Of a DNA stretch of 64,000 nucleotides, positions 49,977 through 60,298 are shown in pieces. Position 1 is the stretch's first letter. Each line of letters begins with the position of its first letter. A program made the position numbers and the translations under genes. The stretch is from assembly GCF_037102585.1 (NCBI RefSeq), contig NW_027043824.1, forward strand, positions 434,001-498,000. The letters are read 5' to 3'. Under the pieces are notes generated by a model. That model worked only from the letters and a program-made list of their open reading frames with translations. It did no database searches and was not told the DNA's origin. Origin of the DNA: Saccharomycopsis crataegensis (Eukaryota; Ascomycota; Saccharomycetes; Ascoideales; Saccharomycopsidaceae).

Positions 49977-50911
49977 CTAGGAAATAATAAGCTGCTTGCT
50001 ATAAAAAGCCTTTACTTGACATACAAGCACCCTGTGGAGGTGTGAAGACCTTACTACAAATTATTCCATAACCTCCAGCATCTGATGTTCACCATCCAAG
50101 AAACCCCAGTTTTCAACAACTCGAAGACTTTAATAATAATACTAAGCTCAAAATCAATCGGCGATTATATTAATTCTAATACTCTGTTCATGTGATGTTG
50201 CCAACATTCTATTAAGGTTAAATTGCATGAACAGGTGCTAAATACCAACAATGTGAGTGGATTCAAGCTCGATACAGCCTGGTAATAAGAGACACCACTT
50301 ATTCAACATCGATAGAAAAGCATTTTATTCAAGAAAATAAAAAAAGAAACCCTACTGCCGTAACACCAAATGAAATAACTATAAGAAAAAATAAAGCAAA
50401 TACATATATGAAAAAAAAAAAGCAAAAAAAAGGTAACAATATTGCCAGTCAGTGGTCTGGAATGATTTTGGATGGATGGAATAATGATATAATTCAACAT
50501 ACCCCCATGCAAGTATAATGCGATAAAAAAAAACATCCAAGAGAAAAACAACAATCATTGAAAACAAAAACCCAAATCCTGTGCCAAGCATGAATATGTA
50601 CAGAAGTTGCAACGACATAGATTTTAAGTTATTCAACATGCCAATTTTTTATGAACAAGAATCCCTCTAACATAAAGAAGCGTATACTTCTCATAGCGTC
50701 ATTATTTATATCCAATTAATAAATAATGAGCATGTAGAGTAGTGTTTGGATTTTCAATTTTTAACTTATCGGACCTGAATAAAACACATTTGCAAAAATT
50801 AAATGTCCTATAAGTTCTATAAGTTTAGAATACAAGGAATGTTAAAATATTAGCGATAAAAGAGCTGGATAGACGTATGTGAACTGGTTTAATATAACCC
50901 TGAAATATCTA

Positions 50912-52045
50912 TCATAACTCCAAACCATCAGTTAAAGGCAAATCTGTATGCTCAACTTTCAATCTTTGTAAAGTTTCTTTTGGAATTTCAGCCTCACTCT
51001 TTTTAGCCAATTCTTCTTCGGATTTAATTTTTTCGAAGTTAATCTCTTCAAGAATTCTTTTTGCACCTTTTTGAGCCAACTTGTGAGCGAGTGTTTTTCC
51101 CACATTTTCAGAATCTTCTACTAGATTATCATCATTAATTTTCTGAGCAAAAACATCTTCCACAGATTCTTTACCATTTGGAGAAATCACAATACCTTTC
51201 AAAGTAAGATTTTTAGTGCTTGGATCGTAAGAAGTTTCCACCCCAATTGGAACTGAACAACCACCTTCAAGGGTGCGCATAAGAGCACGTTCAGCCAAAC
51301 AACAGATAGTAGTTGGCTTGTGTGAAATCTCTTGTAGAAGTTTCTTGATATGAGAATTACCGCGCTTAATTTCAATACCAAGAGCCCCTTGTCCCACAGC
51401 GTGGTACATTCCAGAATTATCAAGATTCAAAGTCATGGTAATACGATGTGCAAGATCAAGACGTTTAAGACCAGCGGTAGCAAGCACGATACATTTGAAT
51501 GGTGTCTCGGGATCGTCAAGTTTTGCAAGTCTAGTGATGACGTTACCACGAATAACTTGATAACGTAAGTTTGGAAAATTTTTCTTGAGTTGCGCAGAAC
51601 GACGAAGCGATGAAGTACCAACCACAGATCCATCAGGCAAATCATTAAGGGTTTTATAAGGCGAATCTTTAGCCATACAAAGTGCATCAGTTGGGTCTTC
51701 ACGTTCAGTTATACAACCCAATTCAAATTCTGGAGGAAGAACAGTTGGTAAATCTTTTAATGAGTGAACAACAAGATCAAGTTTCTCATAAGGGTCGATT
51801 TTGTGCATAAGAAGGATTTCAAGCTCTTTAGTCCAAAGAGATTTCCCACCAAATGAATAAAGTGGGACGTTTTGCACTTTATCACCAAGAGTGGAGAAAG
51901 CAAGGACATCTATTGAAAAATCTGGATGAAGAGTAGCTATTTTTGCCTTAATGGATTCTGATTGAACCACGGCAAGCTTGGACTTCCGGCCACCGATATG
52001 AACTATATTGGATTGAAAAGGGTTATTATCTTCTGCAAGAGTCAT
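50912..52045 (-). CDS. HEM3: Porphobilinogen deaminase (hydroxymethylbilane synthase)
   Basis: I start at the ATG at 52045 (MTLAEDNNPF); the longer frame upstream is only a translated poly(A) leader. The 377-residue protein matches porphobilinogen deaminase: HIGGRKSKLAVVQSE, FGGKSLWTKELE, DLVVHSLKDLPT, GTSSLRRSAQLKKNFP, VIRGNVITRLAKLD, ATAGLKRLDL, GQGALGIE and EGGCSVPIGV, whose Cys carries the dipyrromethane cofactor. It polymerises four porphobilinogens into hydroxymethylbilane, in the same pathway as HEM13 in this window. The C-terminal region is about 45 residues longer than in S. cerevisiae. Confidence 0.95.
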   Translation of the reverse strand: MTLAEDNNPFQSNIVHIGGRKSKLAVVQSESIKAKIATLHPDFSIDVLAFSTLGDKVQNVPLYSFGGKSLWTKELEILLMHKIDPYEKLDLVVHSLKDLPTVLPPEFELGCITEREDPTDALCMAKDSPYKTLNDLPDGSVVGTSSLRRSAQLKKNFPNLRYQVIRGNVITRLAKLDDPETPFKCIVLATAGLKRLDLAHRITMTLNLDNSGMYHAVGQGALGIEIKRGNSHIKKLLQEISHKPTTICCLAERALMRTLEGGCSVPIGVETSYDPSTKNLTLKGIVISPNGKESVEDVFAQKINDDNLVEDSENVGKTLAHKLAQKGAKRILEEINFEKIKSEEELAKKSEAEIPKETLQRLKVEHTDLPLTDGLEL

Positions 52046-52844
52046 TATGATAGTGGGGGAATCTGTTGCAGGTTCTGAGAATATAAAAGGTGAGTTCTTT
52101 CTTTTTTTTTTTTTTTTTTTTGCACAAAATATTGAAGTAGCTAGAAACGAAAAAAAAAAAGTATGAAACAGATGAAGGAGCAAAGAGAACAGATCTAACC
52201 ACGATTTCTTTATAGATCTAAGAAGAGGGGGAATAAGAAGTGAAAGCTGCAACACAGATCGAAGAAACAGATTGAGAGTAAGAAGACTCAGATGGTGTTT
52301 TCACAAAAAAAAAAATAAAGAAAAAAAAAAAAAAAAAAAAAAAGTCTATGCATAATTATCACGTGTGCTATTTTTCACATAATCAAGAATATTAGGAGTC
52401 TGATTGGCTCTTGATGGTTCAAATAAGGGGAGATGATGAACAACACAAAGGCTCAATGAAGCTTCAATTGGCATTGACTTTCAAATGATTAATATATTCT
52501 TCGATGCCAAGTGTATTGTAGAAAACGAGTCACTCACGCATTCACGTTAAATAATGTCTCAATGAAATGCAATCATAAAGATGGTGGATGTTGAAAGCGA
52601 AGCACCTGTAACAACTGTTAACATAGCTCCATCGATCTTATCCGGAGCTAGCTATGATTAAGTAAAATGTTTAATAATATTTAGTAATAAATTAAAAAAA
52701 ATTTGAAAATTAAAGATTTGTTGTTCGGCTATGCAACAGTTAAGGAAAAGAGCTCAGTGAAGTTATTTAGGGGAAACAACACAAATATTCTTTGATACCA
52801 CCCAAATGGTATGGGGAGCCGAGTAGAGCAAAAAAATATGAGAT

Positions 52845-52947
52845 TGACATGGACAGGAATTGAACCTGCAACCCTTCGATTACACGAATATGCTGTAAGA
52901 ATATTCCAAAGCTGGAGTCGAAAGCTCTACCATTGAGCCACCACATC
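52845..52947 (-). tRNA. tRNA-Trp (CCA) with intron
   Basis: The 103-nt gene reads GATGTGG...CTCAATGGTAGAGC...TTCGACTCCA, then an intron of about 31 nt, then TCGAAGGGTTGCAGGTTCAATTCCTGTCC. The body is nearly the S. cerevisiae tRNA-Trp. The intron begins one base after the CCA anticodon, the standard site, and base-pairs with the anticodon region (CCAGCTTTGG). The acceptor stem has two G-U pairs. A T7 run follows. Confidence 0.93.
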
Positions 52948-53299
52948 TCATATATTTGCTATAAAATGGAGTCTGATCTAACCACATTGTTTTTAAAGAT
53001 CCTCTGCACTGGTATATAGCAACTTCACGTCAAAAGCACAATATTGAGAGTCAGCGGAATATCGCTGGATATATATTCTTGGAAAAAAAAAGAATACAAA
53101 GAAGTAGGGAACAACTCAAAATGTGGATAACTTATTTGAATGAAGTGGTGGCAATGAAGGAGGTTGATTAACAAAAAAAAAAAAAAAAAAAATAGGTGCC
53201 TAGTTTCCCAGTTAATAGTATTTGGTTTATTTTTTACTTGGTTTTTATTAATTTACTATTATTATTTTATTGATTTTTCTTAGTTTGAATCATGGGCTT

Positions 53300-53790
53300 G
53301 TGTTATGGAAATCAAAGATGTGTGGTGCCATCTGAGATAAAACCATAGCACTGGTCTATTTGATTTTGTCGATTTTGATTATGATTTTGATTTTGAGTTT
53401 GATTTTGACAACATTCCACAAAGGCTTCACATTATTATCTCTCACTAATAATTGAGGCAAAGAAATGGAATGTCAGTTAAAGTGTTCAGTTGGTACATTG
53501 ATTTATGGAATCAGGATATGTGTCTGGACTTAAAAAGTGTGTGGTGACACTTAAGACAGACCCATGGTACTGGTTCTTATTTGATTTATTTGGTTTATTT
53601 GGTTTATTTGGTTTATTTTTATTATCCCCCCAGAATTCTGATGGCCACTAAATTGAAAATACTTAGTATATACTTAGTATTTTCAATTTAGTGCCAAAAC
53701 CCCTCAACAAAGACCTCCAGCTCATAAGCTCGGCTTACACGTTATTTAGAACCTCTATGACTCGTTAATATACAATTCATTTACTCGAAT
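53300..53790. mobile_element. LTR-like relic cluster near tRNA-Trp and DMC1
   Basis: Two similar blocks occur here, TGTGTGGTG...CCATRGYACTGGT...TATTTGATTT, near 53320-53390 and 53535-53590. A segment (53646-53780) matches the relic beside tRNA-Gly at 47848-48230 but is shorter. They look like broken, old LTR fragments; no coding remains are present. The family is uncertain. Confidence 0.3.
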
Positions 53791-54322
53791 GAGTGAATTA
53801 AAGTAATAAATGGTAAACCATAAATAGAAATAATATTGTGTAACAAAGTATATTAATGAAAATAAAAAGAATAAGTTTTTCATTGTTAATTATTATTCAG
53901 GATGAATGATATATTTTCGACTTTCTGAAAACTTGTTTGTTTGCTGTAGTATATAAAGGTGGGAAAGAGCTTCCGACTTCCTTCTTCTGTGTTATGCAAA
54001 CAATACATTCAAAAAGCAAACAAGCTCGCCACTACAATATCCAAAAATAATATATCTATACAACTGAGAAAATTTATCCACAGAATAATTGTGAGTATTA
54101 TTTATTTGGAAGAAAATAAAAGGCGTCTTTGTCTTGTCCCTTATTATTTCCAATGGCAGCGCTTAATATTAGAATATTTTTTTTTTAAGTGAATATAAAA
54201 TCTTTTTCTCAGGGAAATGATTATATATTAGAAGAGAGGTAAATTTTTTTATCTTTTATTAAGATGAATATTTCTATTTACTGACTGCTCTGTTTCAAAG
54301 TACCAAGAAATTCATAATTTAA

Positions 54323-55679
54323 ATGGCTAACGAATCTGTCACGGAGTCAAGCGCTGGCGACATCATATTGTCCGTTGATGAGCTTCAAAATTATGGTATT
54401 AGTGTCAGCGATATTTCTAAACTCAAAACAGCAGGAATTGCTAGTATTTCCGTGAGTTGATAGGAAAGATTTAATTTATTGCATTTTGAGAGGAATCAAA
54501 ATCCTAACAAAGATATTTAGTCAGTTCTATCTACCACTCGTCGTAACATGCTCAAGATCAAAGGTTTGAGTGAAGTTAAGGTTGAGAAGATAAAAGAAGC
54601 TGGCAAAAAACTAATGGTTTGTGATACCCAAATTTTTTTTGATTTTTAATATATATTAAAAACTAACCAAATCAATCATAGAACGCAGGATTTGTTTCTG
54701 CTTCTATGCAAGCACAGGTTCGCGAGAAAGTATTTTCTCTTTCCACAGGATCTGCATCACTTGATGCAGTTCTTGGTGGTGGTATCAAAACTATGAGCAT
54801 TAGTGAGGTCTTTGGCGAGTTTCGTTGCGGTAAGACTCAGATGGCACATACTTTGTGCGTTACATCTCAGCTCCCTAGATCCATGGGCGGCGGTGAAGGC
54901 AAAGTAGCATTCATCGATACCGAGGGAACTTTTCGACCAGACCGGTAAGCAACTGATTATAACCGAAAGAAGAATTTAAAGGATTGAATACTGATTAGAA
55001 ATTTATAGAATTCGTAGCATTGCTGAAAGGTTTGGGGTTGACCCAGAAGTTTGCCTTGAAAACATTTCTTACGCGCGTGCTCTCAATTCCGAACATCAGT
55101 GCGAATTGGTTGAAGAATTTGCTGTTCAGCTTGCTGAAGGTGGTTACCGTCTCATTGTGATTGATTCAATCATGTCGGCATTCAGAGTTGATTACAGTGG
55201 ACGTGGGGAGTTGGGTGAGAGGCAGCAAAAGTTGAATCAGCATTTAGCTTATTTGAATAGATTAGCAGAAGAATATAATCTTGCAGTGTTCATGACTAAT
55301 CAAGTTCAATCAGATCCTGGGGCTTCTGCTTTGTTTGCAGCTGCTGATGGTAGGAAGCCGTGAGTATTTCCATTATTTTAGTCACAATGTGTTATGTCAT
55401 AGCTTACTAATATTAATACAGGATTGGTGGCCACGTTCTTGCTCATGCATCTGCTACTAGAATTCTTTTGAGGTAAGTATATTTTTTCCTTTCTTCTTAA
55501 AGTCATATTAGATTTTCGGAGTCTGTATAAAATTTTAAGGAGCATATACTAACCGAAACCATTGCAGGAAAGGACGAGGTGAAGAAAGGGTCGCCAAATT
55601 GTTGGATAGTCCAGACATGCCTGAAGCTGAGTGTATTTATGTAATTGGGAGTGGTGGGATTTCTGATTCCACTTCTTGA
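54323..55679 (+). CDS. DMC1: Meiotic recombinase Dmc1 (six exons)
   Basis: Exons at 54323-54451, 54521-54616, 54682-54944, 55009-55359, 55422-55472 and 55568-55679 give a 333-residue protein, one shorter than S. cerevisiae Dmc1. An N-terminal helix-hairpin-helix region ([29 protein letters not shown]) precedes the RecA fold with Walker [10 protein letters not shown], the IDTEGTFRP strand, Walker [27 protein letters not shown] and [13 protein letters not shown]. It forms nucleoprotein filaments for meiotic strand exchange. The orthologue in Candida is DLH1. The five introns (69, 65, 64, 62, 95 nt) start GTGAGT, GTTTGT, GTAAGC, GTGAGT and GTAAGT. Intron 2, with the unusual GTTTGT, is the least certain boundary. 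Its presence implies a retained meiotic toolkit. Confidence 0.92.
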
Positions 55680-56653
55680 TTGGGGATCAATATTTCTACG
55701 ACATTATCTATCGCACTGCATTATTTGAAAGTTACCAGTCGCTATACATAAGCTTAATTTGCATTTCCATATTATGCTCACCATTATTTTTAAACACTTT
55801 ACAAATGTTATCGTATCCGATCTTCGTGCTGGAATTAGCAACATCGAGTGATCTACGTGACGGAAATGTCAACATTCATTTTATAGTGAAATTATATTAA
55901 GTGTAGAAATGACTTTGATTTAAAGTAAAGCTTGCACAACTGAACTAAAATCCGAAAATAGGCAGATATATAAATCAGGTACCACCAAAAGGACATTGAT
56001 TAAAATGATAATACCTGAGTAGAGAAGTGTTGTCTTTTCAATAACTAATCGTGGTATATCGAAAGTAAAGTGCACGAAACTGTATCATCTTCCATAGTTA
56101 ATTTGACGAATAGGATCGCCCAGTTACATGGTGAGAAGAAGCAGAGAACAATGACATATGCAGAATTAAACTGGGACATACGAAGAACATACCATGTGTC
56201 TTTTAATAAACTTTCTGTCTTGAGTGTATGAATGAAATTTTTTGTAACTGTGCAAATAAATCAGATGAAATAATCATGTACATTATAATAATCAAAATCA
56301 GTCGACATGATTCAAAAGACTTCCCGCTCAGTCATTGGAGTTTAGAAGATCAAGAATAAAATAAAGCATACTGTAAATAATACTTGTTGTATTGTCTATG
56401 CCTTTAACCTTGCAACAGAGGTCTTAATGTCTGTTCACCTAGTCAAAGTCCTTCGCTTCCAGCCCAAATGGGAAACAAGTCTATAGACATCGACATACTT
56501 GAAAAATCCTCCTATTTTTTTTCTTCTTTATTTTTTTTTTTGCAATATTCTAAAATATGTCTTTTCTTCATTTCTCTTAAAAACAAACAAACATCAGGAT
56601 CAGTAGTTTATTTCCACATCCCCGCCTAAATTGAAAATAAAATAAAATAAAGC
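55680..56653. other. DMC1/TMS1 convergent intergenic region
   Basis: About 970 bp between convergent genes, AT-rich, with T runs at 56514-56520 and 56529-56540. I see no gene, RNA or repeat. Confidence 0.3.
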
Positions 56654-58129
56654 TCAAATAGAAACAGCGAAACGATCCGGAAATACAACCGGGGCTATAA
56701 GAGACCACAGATACAATGCATAGCAAATCAAAGCACTCACCATTTTCATAATACTGTAGAAGTTGGTTCTGCCAACTGGTACAAAGTCACCCAAATCATC
56801 AGGCTTGACATTCATAGTTAATAAAGTTGCAATGAATTGCGTTGCCAACAAAAAGATGAAGTGAAAGATAAAATAATTGTATTTGGTTGAAAAGGCCTCG
56901 TCATCCTCCCCAGCATCTGAGTCATCGTAATACCAACTTGGATCATCCAAAGCCGAAGGTGGAAGTGCACCTTCTTCCACCGCTTGACGTATGGTTTGAA
57001 TACGAATATCATCAACTGGACCCGGTTGAGTTGTAATGACTGAAGATGGTGGAGAAGCAATACCATGGTTTGGTTTGGCGTCATGAGAGAAAGCACTATT
57101 TGTTGCAGCACGTGTAGTAGTATACGCAATAGCCATAAAGGTAAATATCGCAGACATGACAATGCTTACAGTTTTAGTACCGGTAGATCTGACCACTGGA
57201 TTGCAGGAACCATCTGGAGCAGAGCAGCAGGCAGAAAGGATAAGATATGTACAATAAACACAGACCATACCCGATTGACCAAGACCATTAGAAGGGTTTG
57301 CATCACGGATCCTTTCGTCAACCGAAAGTAAAGTAACAATAATAGCGCATATCACATTGACTGTGATGAAAGCTTGATTCAAAGAGCAACCCTTGTTCGC
57401 AAAGAAAATATACATTATGATAGTAAGCACCAAGGTGGCAATATACATCAAAGCAGTGCCACCTACCAAAAGAAAAGTCCAGAACCTGGCACCTTGGGAA
57501 CCTTCAGAATCGTATTCTTCATAGTCACCTTCAATATCAAGCCTAACTGACAGATATGATTCATTTTGAATATGTTCAAGACAAATTTCCGACCATTCGT
57601 GCGCAAAATCCACGAGCAAAATTAATCCAATTAGATTGAAAAGTAATGCACCAATAAGCGCAATATAATTACCATAGAGTTCATAAAACTTGTCAGGAAT
57701 CAAAAAAGAAATAACCAATAAAACGCCCCAAAAAAACAACTTCACTGGCCAAATACCATTTTGAATTTTTGCTCTTGAATTTTTAGTGGATTTAACATTG
57801 ACTAGCAACAAGGCAAGCAGAAGATGAAAAACTGCAAGTGCAAAATTGATTCTTTGCACTCCAAAGAAATTTGCCCCTTCACTGGCTTTGATTAATCCAA
57901 AGGTTAGTGTTTCTAGCTTTCGCACCGCCCATTTTGATAGCATTATCCATGAGAGAATACTATTTACCAAGAATATTAGAGCATATAATATACGCGTGGC
58001 GATAGAAGAGCTAAAGGTGGTGTTAAATGTGTTTGTGAAGGCTGAGCAACAGGCTGCTCCCAAACAAGATGCAACCCATGTGCCTGCCATTTGAACAGGT
58101 ATGAGAGGAATAGATAAGGCAGCACCCAT
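56654..58129 (-). CDS. TMS1: Serinc/Tms1 family membrane protein
   Basis: The 491-residue product matches the serine incorporator (SERINC/TMS1) family. It has about ten hydrophobic segments, the Cys-rich block CLGAACCSAF near the N-terminus, the conserved FFGVQRINFALAVFHLLLALLL region, the GCSLNQAFITVNVI block, and YLILSACCSAPDGSCNP. SERINCs are proposed lipid scramblases; yeast Tms1 is vacuolar and of unclear function. The acidic loop (DDSDAGEDDEAF) before the last two membrane spans is typical. A CACGTG lies at 58227-58232. Confidence 0.9.
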   Translation of the reverse strand: MGAALSIPLIPVQMAGTWVASCLGAACCSAFTNTFNTTFSSSIATRILYALIFLVNSILSWIMLSKWAVRKLETLTFGLIKASEGANFFGVQRINFALAVFHLLLALLLVNVKSTKNSRAKIQNGIWPVKLFFWGVLLVISFLIPDKFYELYGNYIALIGALLFNLIGLILLVDFAHEWSEICLEHIQNESYLSVRLDIEGDYEEYDSEGSQGARFWTFLLVGGTALMYIATLVLTIIMYIFFANKGCSLNQAFITVNVICAIIVTLLSVDERIRDANPSNGLGQSGMVCVYCTYLILSACCSAPDGSCNPVVRSTGTKTVSIVMSAIFTFMAIAYTTTRAATNSAFSHDAKPNHGIASPPSSVITTQPGPVDDIRIQTIRQAVEEGALPPSALDDPSWYYDDSDAGEDDEAFSTKYNYFIFHFIFLLATQFIATLLTMNVKPDDLGDFVPVGRTNFYSIMKMVSALICYALYLWSLIAPVVFPDRFAVSI

Positions 58130-58163
58130 ATTTTTTTTAATTTGTTTTACGAGGATTCACGAT

Positions 58164-58406
58164 TTAGATGATTGTGAACTGAGCATTTCCTATATTTTTA
58201 CTTTTTTTTTTAACTTCATATAAAGGCACGTGCACATGCTGATTATCACCAAGTGACATAACCAAAGTGAAATCGCTTTTTGTCAATACAATAGTCATTT
58301 TTGGACAATTAAAAATATCAGCAAAGGATTTAATTGCAATTTTGAATGGATCCAAAGAAGGCAAACGACCACAACTAATATCAAATTCACTTTTACAATA
58401 TGGCAT
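58164..58406 (-). CDS. Doubtful small ORF upstream of TMS1
   Basis: The 80-residue ORF begins MPYCKSEFDISCGRLPSLDP and continues FKIAIKSFADIFNCPKMTIV; composition is balanced and protein-like, and the frame is open for eleven more codons upstream (GIFVSYLDGIP) before a stop. I recognise no family. It lies within the 5' region of TMS1 on the same strand. It may be a small gene, a terminal exon whose other parts I cannot find, or a relic. Confidence 0.25.
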   Translation of the reverse strand: MPYCKSEFDISCGRLPSLDPFKIAIKSFADIFNCPKMTIVLTKSDFTLVMSLGDNQHVHVPLYEVKKKSKNIGNAQFTII

Positions 58407-59035
58407 GGGGATCCCATCCAGATATGATACAAAAATCCCTCAATCAGTTTTTGTGTGACGTGCATATAACAGTTAACTTTCTCTTATTGCAACATGACTT
58501 GTTTGTGGTTTAAATCTACATTTACAAATTAAATATGTTTAAATAAACTTTCACACTAAATTCTAATCAATTAGTGAAAGTGAATGTTTTTCAGTGGCAA
58601 TGTTAAAAGTAGCTCTGGAGAGTTTGAACTATCTTCTGCATGAGAAATTCATACCAAAATAAATTTGCTTTGATGAAGACTAGGAGTCTTATGCCATCTT
58701 TTCATAGGATGCACAATTATTAAACGGGAAGGAGGGGGTACATCTTTACACCCTTTACTATTATTATATTACAGGTTTATATTCTTCAAGGTTGAGAGCT
58801 ATCTTGAATGACCGAAGAACTACCTCTTGTAAATAGTGGAATCAGCCACTCCAGAGTTTATAATATCTTTGAGATTTGAATTGATAAAAATTATAGCGTA
58901 AAAATCCAGCAAAATATAGGTGAAAATTAGAGAAGAAGAAGAAATAGAAAAAAACAGCTCTATCAAAGTATACGCATCTAAACCTGTGATAGATTTCATA
59001 CAGTGCTGTGCTTCAGAAATTCATTTCGGCCTTCA
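58407..59035. other. Intergenic region, no gene seen
   Basis: About 630 bp between the doubtful ORF and the LPX1-like gene. AT-rich; I see only short chance frames. Confidence 0.3.
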
Positions 59036-60298
59036 TCAAAGCTTCCACTTCAATTTTGAAGCCTCAATAGTACTTGGGATGAAGTCACAATCCCAAAAAC
59101 CTCCATTTTTTAATTGTTTGTACCAATCTTTGAAGATTTCATCTCTCTGGTTTTCAGTCAACGTCCTACCATCCAACATTTTTATGTAATTATTTTTCAA
59201 TTCTTCCTTCGATTTTCTGTACTTCTTTCCCTCTTCATCCTCTTTCTTTCCAGATTTATCTACTCGATCAACAATAAAATTTAAAATTAATTCTAAGAAT
59301 TCTTTAGGATATTCTGCGTGAAGTAAGTGGCTTCCATTGTAAATTTCTGACCATGTAATTTCAGGAACAGGATACTTGGGGATTATCTCTTGCAAAAACC
59401 GTGATCTATTGAAAGAATTAGACCTACCTCCAAGAATAAAATGAATTGGGTTCCGGAAAATATGATAATTGGAACCAAAAGTTTCAATTGAAGAATAGTA
59501 GTTGGAGTATGTAATCATTTGCTGCTCTAAAGAAGTTTTCAATTTATACTTTATAGTATCTGTCGCCACATCATAAGTTTCTAGATATTCATCAGCGTAC
59601 ATATCTTGTACAATTTCTTGCTTCATTGATTTCCAGCTAGAATCTTTGAAGAAGTATTTTTTCATTTCTTCAGCACTATCAAATTCAGACTTTAGTTTTC
59701 TGGAAAAAAGATTGTAACCAAGAATTGATATCTCTTTCTTTCCTGGATTGGAATTCAGTCTATTATTATTCTTAGTAGTGATGGGATAAACTATTGGATC
59801 AATAACAACAACTGAATCAAAAATTCCAGGGTTCAAAAGATTCGCATACAATGCCAGGAAAGCACCAAAACTATGACCCACTAAAATCAATTTATCATTA
59901 TTTAGATGTAATCTCTCGGCTCTTATAATTTCTAGAATATCTTTACCATTATCCTTCCAGTCAAAAGTAATTCCTAATTTGCCTTTATTGATGACTGCAG
60001 AATCTCCATGGTTCACCGAGTCAAACGTGACAATTGTGCTTATATGGAATGGAGATTCATGGTCTTTTTGGTAGTTAAAAAGATAGTTTGCATGATAATT
60101 CCAGATAGATTTGTTCATTCCATTACCATGGACAAATATCAAATTGACAGTAGGTTTTGAAGCTACCCCAGTAGCTGTAGACACATATTTGTTGTAAACC
60201 ACTTCGAGGACATCATAAGGAGAAATGGTGGATGCTGGGTTATAACGTGGATAAGCTGCAGTTGTTGAATGTTGTGATTTATTATATAGATTTGACAT
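59036..60298 (-). CDS. LPX1: Lpx1-like alpha/beta hydrolase
   Basis: The 420-residue product is an alpha/beta hydrolase: oxyanion region FVHGNGMNKSIW (55-66), nucleophile elbow GHSFGAF with Ser143, an Asp-bearing VVIDPIV segment, and a late GSHLLHAEYP histidine. FDSVNHGDSAVINKGKLGITFDW matches the S. cerevisiae Lpx1 pattern DQVNHGDSAVRNRGRLGTNFNW. Lpx1 is a peroxisomal triacylglycerol lipase. The C-terminus here is WKL, against QKL in S. cerevisiae; this is at best a weak peroxisomal targeting signal, so the location is uncertain. It is divergent from the T5orf172 gene. Confidence 0.75.
   Translation of the reverse strand: MSNLYNKSQHSTTAAYPRYNPASTISPYDVLEVVYNKYVSTATGVASKPTVNLIFVHGNGMNKSIWNYHANYLFNYQKDHESPFHISTIVTFDSVNHGDSAVINKGKLGITFDWKDNGKDILEIIRAERLHLNNDKLILVGHSFGAFLALYANLLNPGIFDSVVVIDPIVYPITTKNNNRLNSNPGKKEISILGYNLFSRKLKSEFDSAEEMKKYFFKDSSWKSMKQEIVQDMYADEYLETYDVATDTIKYKLKTSLEQQMITYSNYYSSIETFGSNYHIFRNPIHFILGGRSNSFNRSRFLQEIIPKYPVPEITWSEIYNGSHLLHAEYPKEFLELILNFIVDRVDKSGKKEDEEGKKYRKSKEELKNNYIKMLDGRTLTENQRDEIFKDWYKQLKNGGFWDCDFIPSTIEASKLKWKL

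Larger units (their letters stand above)
46686..50911. other. 4.2-kb gene-poor AT-rich region with inverted tRNA-Gly bracket
   Basis: Between the RRM gene and HEM3 there is no confidently coding sequence, the longest such stretch in the window. Two tRNA-Gly genes in opposite orientation (47777-47847, 49796-49866), each with a near-identical 3' flank outside it, bracket a 1948-bp AT-rich core (47848-49795). An LTR-like relic abuts the left tRNA. Short ORFs at 46859-47104 and 50379-50639 are treated as doubtful. The layout invites comparison with inverted-repeat centromeres of some CUG-clade yeasts (see findings). Confidence 0.6.
52046..54322. other. HEM3 upstream region to DMC1: tRNA-Trp and relics
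   Basis: This 2.3-kb stretch has long A/T runs at 52100-52122 and 52304-52343 in the HEM3 leader and promoter, and CACGTG at 52360-52365. tRNA-Trp lies at 52845-52947 and an A run at 53172-53190. Between 53300 and 53790 there are LTR-like relic blocks, tandem TTTGGTTTAT units (53578-53620) and GATTTT units (53365-53410). No protein gene is seen. Confidence 0.5.

Noticed and set aside
50379-50639. 86-residue Phe/Tyr-rich - strand ORF in the gene-poor region
   Set aside because: Its second half is a translation of AAAA-rich plus-strand DNA and the hydrophobicity follows from base composition; no family resemblance beyond chance.
47105-50911. Mating-type locus bracketed by inverted repeats
   Set aside because: Some yeasts switch mating type by inverting a segment between inverted repeats, but no HMG-box, alpha-box or homeodomain sequence is present, and none of the usual MTL neighbours (PAP, OBP, PIK) are seen.
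52046-52255. N-terminal extension of HEM3 by about 70 residues
   Set aside because: It is a translation of poly(A)/poly(T) leader ending in KKKKKRK and lacks an ATG start; homologues begin near the ATG at 52045.
53365-53620. CRISPR-like short repeats
   Set aside because: The GATTTT and TTTGGTTTAT units are direct low-complexity tandem repeats without spacers, in a eukaryotic genome.
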